Position numbers and translations under genes: made by a program
NCBI GenBank assembly: GCA_905221605.1
Contig: CAJNDS010002601.1
Span: 564,044 to 628,043, forward strand
Length of the DNA: 64,000 bases
DNA from: Symbiodinium natans
Lineage: Eukaryota; Sar; Dinophyceae; Suessiales; Symbiodiniaceae
Reading direction: 5' to 3'
Shown: positions 50,633 through 62,400 of the stretch, piece after piece
Position numbering within the stretch: the first letter of the stretch is position 1
Layout of the letters: each line of letters begins with the position of its first letter
Notes under the pieces: generated by a model
Database searches by the model: none
What the model was told of the DNA's origin: nothing
The model's input: only the letters and a program-made list of their open reading frames with translations

Positions 50633-52565
50633 TTTGCTCCAAAAAGTGACATCGCAAGCCCTAAGATTTTGAGCTCATTTCTTGCCCCAAAGAGTAACAT
50701 CGCAAGCCCTGGTCCCTAAGATTTTGGGCTCATTTCTTGCCCCAAAGAGTAACATCGCAAGCCCTGGTCCCTATTATTTGGGGCCCAGTTTTTGCTCCAA
50801 AGAGTCAAAAGCCCTGGTCCCTAAGATTTTGGACCCAGTTTTTGCTCCAAAGCAAGCCCTGGTCCTTAAGATTTTGGGCCCATTTCTTGCTCCGAATTTT
50901 TGCTCCAAAGAGTGACATCGCAAGCCCTGGTCCTTAAGATTTTGGGTTCATTTTTTGCTCCAAAGAGTGACATCGCAAGCCCTGGTCCCTAAGATTTGGG
51001 GCCCAGTTTTTGCTCCAAAGAGTCAAATCGCAAGCCCTGGTCACTAAGATTTGGGGCCCAGTTTTTGCTCCAAAGAGTAGCATCGCAAGCCCTGGTCCCT
51101 AAGATTTTGGGTTCAATTTTTGCTCCAAAGAGTGACATCGCAAGTCCTGGCCCCTAAGATTTTGGGTTCATTTTTTGCTCCAAAGAGTGACATCGCAAGC
51201 CCTGGTCCCTAAGATTTGGGGCCCAGTTTTTGCTCCAAAGAGTCAAATCGCAAGCCCTGGTCCCCAAGATTTGGGGCCCAGTTTTTGCTCCAAAGAGTCA
51301 AATCGCAAGCCCTGGTCCCTAAGATTTTGAGTTCATTTTTTGCTCCAAAGAGTGACATCGCAAGCCCTGGTCCCTAAGATCTTGGGCCCAGTTTTTGCTC
51401 CAAAGAGTCAAATCGCAAGCTCTGGTCCCTAAGATTTTGGGTTCAATTTTTGCTCCAAAGAGTCAAATCGCAAGCCCTGGTCCCTAAGATTTGGGGCCCA
51501 GTTTTTGCTCCAAAGAGTCCAATCGCAAGCCCTGGTCCCTAAGATTTTGGGCCAAGTTTTTGCTCCAAAGAGTCACATCGCAAGCCCTGGCCCCTAAGAT
51601 TTGGGGCCCAGTTTTTGCTCCAAAGAGTGACATCGCAAGTCCTGGTCCCTAAGATTTTGGGTTCAATTTTTGGTCCCTAAGATTTTTGGTTCAATTTTTG
51701 CTCCAAAGAGTGACATCGCAAGCCCTGGTCCCTAAGATTTTGAGTTTGTTTGTTGCTCCAAAGAGTGACATCGCAAGCCCTGGTCCCTAAGATTTGGGGC
51801 CCAGTTTTTGCTCCAAAGAGTCACATCGCAAGCCCTGGTCCCTAAGATTTGGGGCACAGTTTTTGCTCCAAAGAGTGACATCGCAAGTCCTGGTCCCTAA
51901 GATTTTGGGGTCAAATTTTGCTCCAAAGAGTGACATCGCAAGCCCTGGTCCCTAAGATTTGGGGCCCAGTTTTTGCTCCAAAGAGTCAAATCGCAAGCCC
52001 TGGTCCCTAAGATTTGGGGCCCAGTTTTTGCTCCAAAGAGTCAAATCGCAAACCCTGCTCCCTAAGATTTTGGGCCCAGTTTTTGCTCCAAAGAGTCAAA
52101 TCGCAAGCCCTGGTCCCTAAGATTTTGGGTTCAATTTTGCTCCAAAGAGTGACATCGCAAGCCCTGGTCCCTAAGATTTGGGGCCCAGTTTTTGCGCCAA
52201 AGAGTAAAATCGCAAGCCCTGGTCCCTTAGATTTTTGGGTCGATTTTTGCTCCAAAGAGTCAAATCGCAAGCCCTGGTCCCTAAGATTTCGGGGTCGATT
52301 TGTGCTCCACAGAGTCAAATCGCAAGCCCTGGTCCCTAAGATTTTGGGCCCAGTTTTTGCTCCAAAGAGTCACATCGCAAGCCCTGGTCCCTAAGATTTG
52401 GGGCCCAGTTTTTGCTCCAAAGAGTGACATCGCAAGTCCTGGTCCCTAAGATTTTGGGGTCAAATTTTGCTCCAAAGAGTAACATCGCAAGCCCTGGTCC
52501 CTAAGATTTTGGAATCGATTTTTGCTCCAAAGCAAGCCCTGGTCCTAAAATGTTGGGCTCAATTT
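50633..52565. repeat. ~56-bp tandem array
   Basis: About 34 units of CAAGCCCTGGTCCCTAAGAT, TTGGGGCCCAGTTTTTGCTC, CAAAGAGTCAAATCG with scattered variants (GTTCATTTT for GCCCAGTTT, GTGACATCG for GTCAAATCG) and a few shortened units near 50800-50900 and 51660. Open frames across it (ALVPKILGPVFAPKS) are repeat translations. Confidence 0.93.
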
Positions 52566-54119
52566 TTGCTTTTCCCTTCTCTTCTGCTTCCTTTTAACTG
52601 ATAAAACACAAGAAAGGAACTCATATGATAAAGCAGTGGAAAGGTAAGCAGAGGGTGACTCCTTGCGCGTGAGCCTTTCCATAATACTCCATCATATTCA
52701 TCCTCTCGGCCTATCTCTTCTGTTCCTTTCCTTACTCTTCTCCTTCTCATAGTTCTTCCTTTTTGTTTTTCTCATTTCGAAAAGAAAGAGGGAAGGGAGA
52801 AACAAGGGAGAGAGAATAGATAAAGAAGAGTGCCATCTTCTCTGCGCCTTGTTTTGTCTCTCCCTCTTCTCTATTCATCTGTCTTCTATTCTCTTCCTTG
52901 CTCTTCCCATTAAATATGCAATCCTTGGTATCTCTCCTCTCTCCTTCTCTCTTCCTCCAACAGATGTGCTTTTGGATCGTTTTCTGCATCTTCAAGCGAG
53001 AAAAAAGGACACAGAATGCGATTAAAAGGGACGCCCATGTTGGATTGGCAGCAAGCCCAGCTGATGCTCATGATTCTCTCTCTTTCCCTACACATGGGCG
53101 ATGGAACGGGTGTCCTTTTCAATCGTTTTCTGCATCTTCAAGAGAAACAGGGACACCCCACAAGAAGGAAAAGCAACATAAGAGATAGGGAGGGAAATTG
53201 ACCCTTTCCTCTCTTCTTATCTGCTATTTTTCTTATTCGCTTCAAAAAGCAACATAAGGGAAAGGGGATTTCCTGAAGAGGAGAGAGGGAACCTATCTGT
53301 GAAAAGCAAGAATGGTTTTTTCTAGTTCGAAAGGGAATAGGGAGAGACAAGGGAGAGATGATATGTACAGCTTTGCGCCTTATTTTGTGATTCCGTCTCC
53401 TTGCTTCCTGTCTCTTCTATTCCTTGCAGCACGCTTCGGGAAACATAGCATCCTTGTTATCTTTCCTCTCTCACTTCCCTTTCCCTTCTCTTCTTCCGCT
53501 TCCTTTTAACTGATAAAACACAAGAAAGGAACTCATATGATAAAGCAGTGGAAAGGTAAGCAGAGGGTGACTCCTTGCCCGTGAGCCTTTCCATAATACT
53601 CCATCATATTCATCCTCTCGGCCTATCTCTTCTGTTCCTTTCCTTACTCTTCTCCTTCTCATAGTTCTTCCTTTTTGTTTTTCTCATTTCGAAAAGAAAG
53701 AGGGAAGGGAGAAACAAGGGAGAGAGAATAGATAAAGAAGAGTGCCATCTTCTCTGCGCCTTGTTTTGTCTCTCCCTCTTCTCTATTCATCTGTCTTCTA
53801 TTCTCTTCCTTGCTCTTCCCATTAAATATGCAATCCTTGGTATCTCTCCTCTCTCCTTCTCTCTTCCTCCAACAGATGTGCTTTTGGATCGTTTTCTGCA
53901 TCTTCAAGCGAGAAAAAAGGACACAGAATGCGATTAAAAGGGACGCCCATGTTGGATTGGCAGCAAGCCCAGCTGATGCTCATGATTCTCTCTCTTTCCC
54001 TACATATGGGCGATGGAACGGGTGTCCTTTTCAATCGTTTTCTGCATCTTCAAGAGAAAAAGGGACACCCCACAAGAAGGAAAAGTAACATAAGAGATAG
54101 GGAGGGAAATTGAAGAACT
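52566..54119. repeat. 912-bp tandem duplication, pyrimidine-rich
   Basis: 52566-53207 and 53478-54119 are nearly identical over about 640 bp (offset 912), differing at a few bases (e.g. CACATGGG versus CATATGGG). The intervening 53208-53477 is a diverged version of the same theme. Mirror ORFs on both strands come from strong CT/GA asymmetry. No transposase or reverse transcriptase seen. Confidence 0.88.
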
Positions 54120-55250
54120 CCTCATTGTACTTGGTCATTCCCTTTCCTCTCTTCTTATCTGCCCATTTTCTGTGCGCCTTGTTTTGTCTCCCCCTCTTCT
54201 CCCATCATCTCTCTTCTGGTCTTTTCTTTGCTCTTCCCATTAAAAATGCAACCCTTTTTATGTCTCCTCTCTCCTTCTCTCTCCCTCCTCTCCTCCTGTT
54301 CCCTTCTAAACGACAAAAACGCAAGAAAGGAAGAATAAGAGGGGAATGGAGGCCCTGTTCCTTTTCCTCTTTCAATGGATGGGGGAAGTGGGCGGAGTTG
54401 GCCCCTTGCCCGTACACCCTCCCCATGCTTCAGCAAACCCCTCCTCTCGCCCTATCGCCTCTGTTTTTTTCCTTGTGCCCAAACGGAAAACGAAAACGGG
54501 TTCCTTTATATGTTCATTGTCCTTCCTTTTGTTTTTTTATTTCACAGGGAAAAGAACCAGAGAAGAGGAAGATAAGAACGAGAGGTGAGATGAAAACGGC
54601 ACCATCTTCTCTTTGCCTTATTTTTGCACCTCCCTCTCCTGTCTTAATTTCTCTTCCACTCTTTTTTTTCCATTGCTCTTCCCATAATATTGCATTCCTT
54701 TTGATAACTCACAGGAAATTAAAATGGCCTCCTTGTTGTCTCTCCTCTCTCACTTCCCTTTCCCTTCTCTCCTTCTGTTTCCTTTTAATTTTAACTGATA
54801 AAACACAAGAAAGGAGCTTGTAAAATCAAGCAGTGGAAGGGTAAGCAGAAGGTGACTCCTTGTGCGTGGACCTTTGCCGTACTTCACCATACCCCTCTTT
54901 TCGGCCTATCTCTTCGGCTCTTTTCCTAACCCTTCTTCTTTTCATCTTTCTTTTTGTTTTTCTCATTTCGAAAAGACAGAGGGAACGGAGAGATAAGGGA
55001 GAGAGGATAGATAAAGAAGAGTACCATCTTCTTTGCGCCTTGTTTTGTCTCTCCCTCTCCTTTATTCATCTCTCTTCTATTCTTTTCTTGGCTCTTCCCA
55101 TGAAAATTGTGTTCCTCTTATCTTTCCCTCCTTCTCTCCCTTCTCTTCTCCTCACGAGAGCCTTCGACTTTAGGGTTGAGGAGAAAAAGAGAAGAGAAAA
55201 GAGGAACTACCTGGTTCTTGTTCCTGAGGCCTCCATAGTACGACTGACGT
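54120..55250. repeat. Diverged copies of the 0.4-0.9-kb pyrimidine-rich unit
   Basis: Modules such as TGCGCCTTGTTTTGTCTC, TGCTCTTCCCATTAA and TTTAACTGATAAAACACAAG recur at 54155-54250, 54760-54830 and 55030-55100 with greater divergence than in 52566-54119. The 237-codon plus ORF here (Ser/Phe/Leu-rich) comes from CT-rich low complexity and is not called. Confidence 0.75.
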
Positions 55251-55744
55251 GACAGCAGCGTTCCCTCGTGGAAACGTGTATGGCTATAAGAAAACCCGAG
55301 TCCCAGCTTCCAAATAGACCCTATTTAAGCCACCCCACCCCCCCCCCCCCCCCCCCCTGGGGTTTTGGGACTTTGCGCTTAGGGTTAGCGGGTCATTGGG
55401 GTCATTAGGGTTGAGGGTTTTACGAAATGCCTGGGCCTCTAACCAAACCCTCAACTCCTGAAACCGCGAAGACATGTCCTTGCTCTAAACCCAGTTAAAC
55501 CCTAAAGCCCTAAACCCCAAACCGGGGCTCCAGGCGAAGTCATGCCGTTGGGGATTGTGGCTGCGAACCCTAAACCCGAAACCCTAAACCCGAAACCCTA
55601 AACCCTGAACCCTAAACCCTATGCAGATTTTAAAGGGTACCCCTGAGGTGAGACTGCAGAAACTACCTTTCAAAAATTCTAAACTCTAAACCCTAAACCC
55701 TATAAGGAAACTGCTTTTCAAATTTCTGGGACTTCGCACCATGG

Positions 55745-55815
55745 TGCCACCGGCGCGCTCGAGAACGTGGCATCGAAGTCGTCCATCATACTGCGGGGGC
55801 GGCGCTGCGCAACTG
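55745..55815 (-). CDS. Exon, unknown protein
   Basis: The minus frame reads AQRRPRSMMDDFDATFSSAP then VAPW. It may be a downstream exon of the membrane-protein gene ending at 56469, or part of a separate gene. A smaller island at 55520-55558 reads AATIPNGMTSPGA on minus. Confidence 0.5.
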
Positions 55816-55824
55816 TGGGGTTGA

Positions 55825-55960
55825 GGGTTTAGGGTTAGGGTTTAGGGTTTAGGGTTTAGGGTTTAGGGTTTAGGGTTTAGGGTTTAGGGTTTAGGGTTTA
55901 GGGTTTAGGGTTTAGGGTTTAGGGTTTAGGGTTTAGGGTTTGGGGTTTGGGGTTTAGGGT
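55825..55960. repeat. TTTAGGG array
   Basis: About 18 units, mostly perfect, with two TTTGGGG units at the end. Confidence 0.95.
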
Positions 55961-56184
55961 TTAGGGTTTAGGGTGGTTCAGGGTTTGTTCAGGGTTTAGG
56001 GTTTAGGGTATCCGACCCCTAGACCCTTGAACCGAAGATTGAGAAGTGGACGTTTTAGCGTTGAGCTGCGATGGGTCTTAGGGAGCTCTCGAGGTTTTAG
56101 GGTTTAGGGTTTAGGTTTAGGGTTTAGGGTTTAGGCTGGGCATGCCGGAGCACGAGGCAAGCTTGTCGTGAGAGCTCTACCCAA

Positions 56185-56342
56185 AGGCTCCTGTGGAGCA
56201 CCTTTTTTGGGTAGTCTAAAGAATCCCCCCTTAGCCAACCCAAAAAGGAACTACAAACGAGCCTTCATGGGGCACCTTTCTTGGGTAGTATAAAGAATCC
56301 CCCCCTAAACCAACCCAAAAAGGAACTACAAAAGAGCCTTCA
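56185..56342. repeat. Tandem duplication of a ~77-bp inverted-repeat unit
   Basis: GGAGCACCTTTTTTGGGTAG...CCAACCCAAAAAGGAACTAC occurs twice in tandem (56194-56265, 56269-56338); each copy has GGGTAGT[CA]TAAAGAATCCCC and an internal inverted pair (TTTTTTGGGT / ACCCAAAAAG). Confidence 0.85.
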
Positions 56343-56468
56343 GGAAAATTCTGGCCTTGAAGATGACAGGCGACTGCCGCAATTTCGAGGCATACATACA
56401 TATATATATATATATGTTGAGGCATGAGAAGGGGGGGCACACACAAATTTTATGTTAGGGTTTAGGGC

Positions 56469-59400
56469 CTTCAGCTCTGTCGCAGACTCTACTGGCTCCT
56501 CTTTTGCCGCGTCCATTACCAGCTGAACAACGCTCTTGCATAGCACGCCGATAACGAAGGATATCACCGTCACCCGAATTCTTTGTAGGGTGATGGTGAA
56601 GCCGAACACAGAGAACGTCATCTTCTCCTGGTTCTGGTAGAGAGCCCTGTAAACATCGTTGTCCCGCGTTGCTAGGGGCCACGCAAAGATCTGCTCGTTA
56701 AACCTCGCAAGAGACAAGACTTGTAGCCTTAGTAGCCCAGTAACCAAGTATAATAAGGGCACCCTTTCTTGGGTTGGTTACTTTATAACCCTTAGGGTAA
56801 GGGAACCTTGAACCCCAAAAAAGGGAAAAGGGTTTAGGGTTGAGGGCCACTGGGCTACCAAGTAGCCAGAGGTATGCCATCGCCAGAGGTGCCCCGATGG
56901 ACCATACCAGCACAAACTGTGCAAAGTTTCGTACGTCCTCCTGGAATGCTCTTTCTGGTTTAGGGTTTAGGTTTCCGGGTTTAGGGTTTAGGGTTGGGCC
57001 CTTAACCCCAGAACCCCAAAGCTTAAACGTCTCCTGGGCAGGCAGTAGCACCATGATCAGCATGAATATGTAGGTCATCGGCATCCTGGTGTGTGGATTT
57101 TGGAGGCCCGATGAGCAATCAAAACTAAATGCAGGATTTAGGGTTTAGGGTTTAGGGTATAACATAATCACCAAGACTCCCAAGAAAACCTAAAACACTC
57201 TCGCCGCATGGGTATTTCTCTGAATTAAGTTCCTTTTTTGGGTTCCTAGCCCTATACCCTAAACCCTAAACCCAAGTACCCAAATGTTATGTACAGTCTC
57301 AAGTCAATCTCAGCATCAGTGAGTCGATGGCAACGTGCAAGCGCAAGAAGCAGCGCCAGCGCCTGGGGCATTTAAGCGTGTGGCAGGGCTTGAGGCTTAA
57401 GGTTTCGGGTTTAGGGTTCAGGGTTCACGGTTCATGGCTTAGGGTTGAATTAGGGTCAAGGCTTCAGGGTTCAGGGTTTAGGGTTTAGGGTTCAGGGTTT
57501 TTACGGTTCAGGGTTTATGGATCAATGTGGCACATCTGAAAAAAAACCGAACGGCAAACCCTATTCAGCCCTGAACGCTGAACCCAAAGCCTTGCATCCC
57601 AATCCACTGTCCTGACCGGGCCAGCCTAAACCCTAAACCCTAAACCCTAAACCCTAAACCCTACATCCAAAACCTCCAGAAGATACCAAGTCCCGAAACA
57701 TGTTCCCCAGAAAGAATGGGAACCGGACAGTCTTCAACTGCAGCTTAGCAGAAACCTGGGTAGCTCTCTTATCTCTTACTCATGGTCCCTTTTTGGGTCC
57801 CTGTATAGTAGACACTAACCCCCCTCCCAAACCCTAAACCCTAAACCCTAAACCCTAAACCCTAAACCCTAAACCCTAAACCCCAAACCCCAAACCCGAA
57901 ACCCTAAACCCTAAACCCTGGCGCGGCACCTTTCCACCGCAGTTATCTCCTCCACGAACTCCAGGATCGAATCTTCCGAGCAGCGGCCAGGGGCGGCGAC
58001 GACCTCTTTGGCAGCCCCCAGGCGCTCCTAGAACGCATGACGTGGTTTAGGGTTTAGGGTTACCCTAAACCCTAAACCCTGAATTGTAACCCTAACCCTA
58101 ACCCCAACTACACCCCAAACCCTCAACCCTAAACACCCCAGGGTTGGTTCCTTATACTATCAGTCCTTACTGGGGATTTAAAAAGGGGGTACTTTCCTCC
58201 CTATTTAGGACTCTTAGAATACGGCGGAACATCCCAACCCTAAAGGATCTAACCTGGAACTGCTTACACCCCCCAAGAGGAGAGCCTCCAAATCAAAAAA
58301 AACACGAGTAAACCCTAAGCCCTAAACCCTAGACCCGAAACCCTAAACCCCAAGAGGAGGGGCTCCAAATCGAACTGCATGAGCAAGATGGTGGCAAGGT
58401 GTGGGGGGATCCCGAAGGGGATGTGGACAACCCCGTACCTGGGCTGTGCTAAGAGGGTTTAGGGTTTAGGGTTTATTTAGGGTTTAGGGTTTAGGGTTTA
58501 GGGTTTAGGGTTTAGGGTTTAGGATGGCGCTTGGGCCGCTCCAGGGCTCCAGGCTTTGGTCTTTGTTTTGTTTTTGGGGGTTGAGGATGTAGGGCCTGGA
58601 GTTTAGGGTTTAGGGTTTTAGGGTTTAGGGTTTAGGGTTTTAGGGTTTAGGGTTTTAGGGTTTTGGGGTCTTGGGGTCTTAGGGTTTTAGGGTTTTAGGG
58701 TTTTAGAGTATTCGGGCAAAGACATAGGGTTGGGGGTTGTGGTGCCGGAAAGGTTGAGGGTCTATGAAGGTTGCAGCTTGAAATGCGGTGGGTGTTTTTG
58801 CAGGAACAAGGTTTTAAAGCCCAGGGCCTTACATATTTCAAAGCTATCCTCTGTGCGACACAAGATGCAAGACTTGAAACATGAAAAACCGTGCTTCAAA
58901 GTCCGAGCGAGCGTGGAAGCTTGAGAGGAAGAGCCACTCCTTGAGCAGGGCGAAGACCAAGGGACTGAGGAAGGACCCTTATCAGGGTTTAGGGTTTAGG
59001 GTTTAGGGACCTTAGGGGGCATTTCGGGTTTAGGGTTTCGGGTTTAGGGCTACTTAGGCAAAATTAGGGACCTATTCTATACCATTATAAGGTATATATA
59101 GGGGTTCTATAGGGGACTGGGATTCAGGGGTCCCTCCTCGAGCAGGGCGAAGACCAACACCGCCACCAGAAGGCAAGCTGCAGCGGTGGTCCAGCGGCAA
59201 ACCTCGCGCAATCGGAGGCTCGCCGCGGAGCCTGGACTGCTACACTCAACAGGGTTTAGGGTTTAGGGTTTAGGGTTTAGGGTTTAGGGTTTAGGGTTTA
59301 GGGTTTAGGGTTTGGAATTGAGGGTTTAGGGTTTAGGTTTCGGGTGTAGGGTGTAGGGTTTAGGGCTTAGGGTTGAGGGTTTAGGGTGTAGGGCACTTGC

Positions 59401-62400
59401 AGTTTTGGGAATGGTGGATGTGGAGGGCTAAAGATTTCGCGTCTAGGTTTTCCAGTGAACAGAAAAAAGTCACCTGTTTGTCTGTAATGTAGGTTGATAG
59501 ATCTGTATTAAGGGAGACTAACTCTAAAACAAGCGAGTACATGTACTGCTGGGCAAGCTAGTTCCACCCTAATCGCTGCCCACAAGCCTCGCAAAGTTTG
59601 GGTTTTCGGGTTTAGGGTTGAGGGTTTAAAGTTTAGGGTTTAGGGTTCAGGCGTATGATGACAGGGGCCTAGAAGGGGCCAGGATTCTAACACCAGACCT
59701 GACCAGTTGCTGGTGGAAACCGTCTGTGGCTCAGCCGAGGCCTGAGCCTTTTGCCCTAAGCCCCGAAGCCACGCTAGAACCCCTAACCCAAATCGTGAAA
59801 TTCCTGAGCCCTTAGGGTTTAGGGTTTAGGGTTTAGGGTTTAACTGCCCTTGCACCGCACGAGCCCAGTCCAAGTCGAGCGACCACTTGGAGAAGCAGCT
59901 GACCAGGCGTCACGGCGGTAGCGCTTCCGCCGCGCGAAGACCTCGGGGCGGGGCAAAGGTGAGGTGTAAGGTGGGATTCAGGGTTTAGGGTGTAGGGAAA
60001 GGGGGGGGGGGAGGGGGGGGAGGGGAGGGGGAGGTCAACGAGCTCGATTCAGGAGTGACGGAGGAATGAACTTGTGCCCTTTTTGGTTTAAAGGGGCTTT
60101 TAAGGGAACCTGGACCCCCTCAAAAGATGGAATAGGGGCCTACTCTGAGTCCCTTAAAACGAGCGGCCAGGTGAACAATGATGCTGGCAAGCTCTGCGCA
60201 GCTGTAGGTCAGCGCGCAGACCTGTCTTTTCGGGCTCAGGAGTTCGGACTTGGGGAGATTTGGTGTGTAAGGATGCCATAAACCATAAACCCTGAACCCT
60301 AAACTTTAAACCCTAAAAGAGAACCCTGAGCCCTGAATCCTTTTTGGGCTGGTACCCCTGGAACCTCCAGAGCTTCAGGGCTTTAGGTTGAGAAGTTCCT
60401 GATCCCTAAGCCCCTGCATACTGCAGACCCTAACGACATTGCTTGGGCCCCAAGGAAGTTTGGTGTGGGGTTCAAAGCTTAGGTTTAGGGTTTAGGGTTC
60501 AGGGTTCAGGGTTTAGGGTTTAGGTTTTAGGGTTGTGGGGATGATCCTTTTAAGTCTGAAGGCCTGCTGTAAAATCAGGTCTTCAGCCCTGCTGTAATGA
60601 CTGTAATGCGCTCGCTGGCTGATTTCTGAGGTAGCAAACGGTTCACCACCGTGGGATTTAAAGGGCTTAACATACCCCAAAAGGCTCAGTACTCAGTGAT
60701 ATACCTACCTACTCGGAGCGGCTAGTTCAGAGTAGCCTGGACCCCCCGAAGCCCCTAAACCCTAAACCCTAAACCCTAAACCCTAAACCCTAAACCCTAA
60801 ACCGCCTCGAGATAGGTGAGCCCGGCCATCATGGAATAGTACAGCGACATCAGACGCGCACCAATTGCTATCGAGGGAGCCTCGGATGTATGTATGGCAT
60901 GACTGCTCCCTGCCACAAGGGTGGGTAACAGCCAGTCAAGGCGGTTTAGGGTTTAGGGTTTAGGGTTTAGGGTTTAGGGTTTAGGGTTTAGGGTTTAGGG
61001 TTTAGGGTTTAGGGTTTAGGGTTTAGGGTTTAGGGTTTGGGGCTTAGGGCTTAGGGCTTGGGGCTTAGGGTTTAGGGTTTAGGGCTTCAGGCTTCTCAGG
61101 GCTGAGTATTTTTGCTGGGCCTTATCAGGCTTCTTGATCATTTAGGGTTTAGGGTTTAGGGTTTAGGGTTTAGGGTTTAGGGCTTCTTTCCAGGGTCTTA
61201 CAGGTTGCATATAGGGTTCTGCAGGCTGTCTGTTTCTTGATCTCCCAATCGCCATGCTAACATAAGGGAACCCTTGCCTTATAAGGGAACTAAGGGTTTA
61301 GGGGGTTTAGGGGGTTTAGGGGGTTTAGGGGGTTTAGGGTTTAGGGCTTGGGGGTTAGCAGCCCCTATATCCGAAAACCAAAGCTAGCCCAAAATCCTCA
61401 ACCTAAACCCTGGGCCTTAGACCCTACCACAACCGAATGAAGACAAAATCCCCCGAACAATCAAACCCTGGCCAACTGACCTTCTGCTTTAAGTGCACAT
61501 TGGCGATTCTGTTGTCCTTCAGCCTTAAAACCTGCGCAGTTTTGCCGCTACATAAACCCCAAATCCTGAATTACTACATCCTAAAACACTTAGACCTTAA
61601 CCCTAAACCCCGAACTATTGAGTTTCTAAACCCTAAACCCTAAACCCTAAACCCTAAACCCTAAACCCTAAACCCTAAACCCTAAACCCTAAACCCTAAA
61701 CCCTGAACCCTAAAACCATGCACAGGGGCCAGCAGAATCAGCGGCCAGCACCGCAGGTCGGTGGAGACGTCAAGGATGCACCTCCATGGCTCATGGATCA
61801 AAAGTAAGGTTAGGGTTTAGGGTTTAGGGTTTAGGGTTTAGGGTTTAGGGTTTAGGGTTTAGGGTTTAGGGTTTAGGGTTTAGGGTTTAGGGTTTAGGGT
61901 TTAGGGTTTAGGGTCTAGGGTCTAGGGTCTAGGGTTTAGGATGGTTTAGGGCTTAGGGTCTGGGGTTTAGGGTCTCGGGTTAAGGTCCTGTGTGTGTATG
62001 TGTTTGGGTTTTCGGGTCCCAATAACCTGCGACCGAAAGCCTTACCTCCTGACTTCAAAGATGGGGTCTCTTCACCGGAAACCCAAGACCGCGAGCCCCA
62101 ACTTTTGAGGACCCACGGCCTGGCGATCTGAGGTTGTTAGGGTTTAGGGTTTAGGGTTTGGGGTTTAGGATTTAGGGTTTAAGGTTTAGGATTTAGGGTT
62201 TAGGGTTTGGGGTTTAGGGTTTAGGATTTAGCGTTTGGGGGTACCTCATTTTCATATACTTGGGCCCCACTCCCTAGGCAGGAGGTACTTTAAGACCCAA
62301 ATATTCCCTATTTAGGCACATGGAAACCCTAAACCCCAAACCCCAAACCCCAAACCCTAAACCCTAAACCCTAAACCCTAAACCCTAAACCCCAACCCTA

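Noticed and set aside
50682-52394. ORFs reading ALVPKILGPVFAPKS
   Set aside because: Frames of the 56-bp tandem array on both strands.
52747-53907. Duplicated 82-codon minus ORF as a gene pair
   Set aside because: Identical only because the DNA is duplicated; composition follows the GA-rich strand, and the opposite strand has equally long ORFs.
52559-53910. LTR retrotransposon because of the near-identical 640-bp repeats
   Set aside because: No reverse transcriptase, primer-binding site or TG...CA ends seen; the repeats are in tandem with only 270 bp between them.
54110-54823. 237-codon plus ORF as a gene
   Set aside because: CT-rich low complexity made of diverged duplicated units; Ser/Phe/Leu composition with complementary ORFs on minus; no domain.
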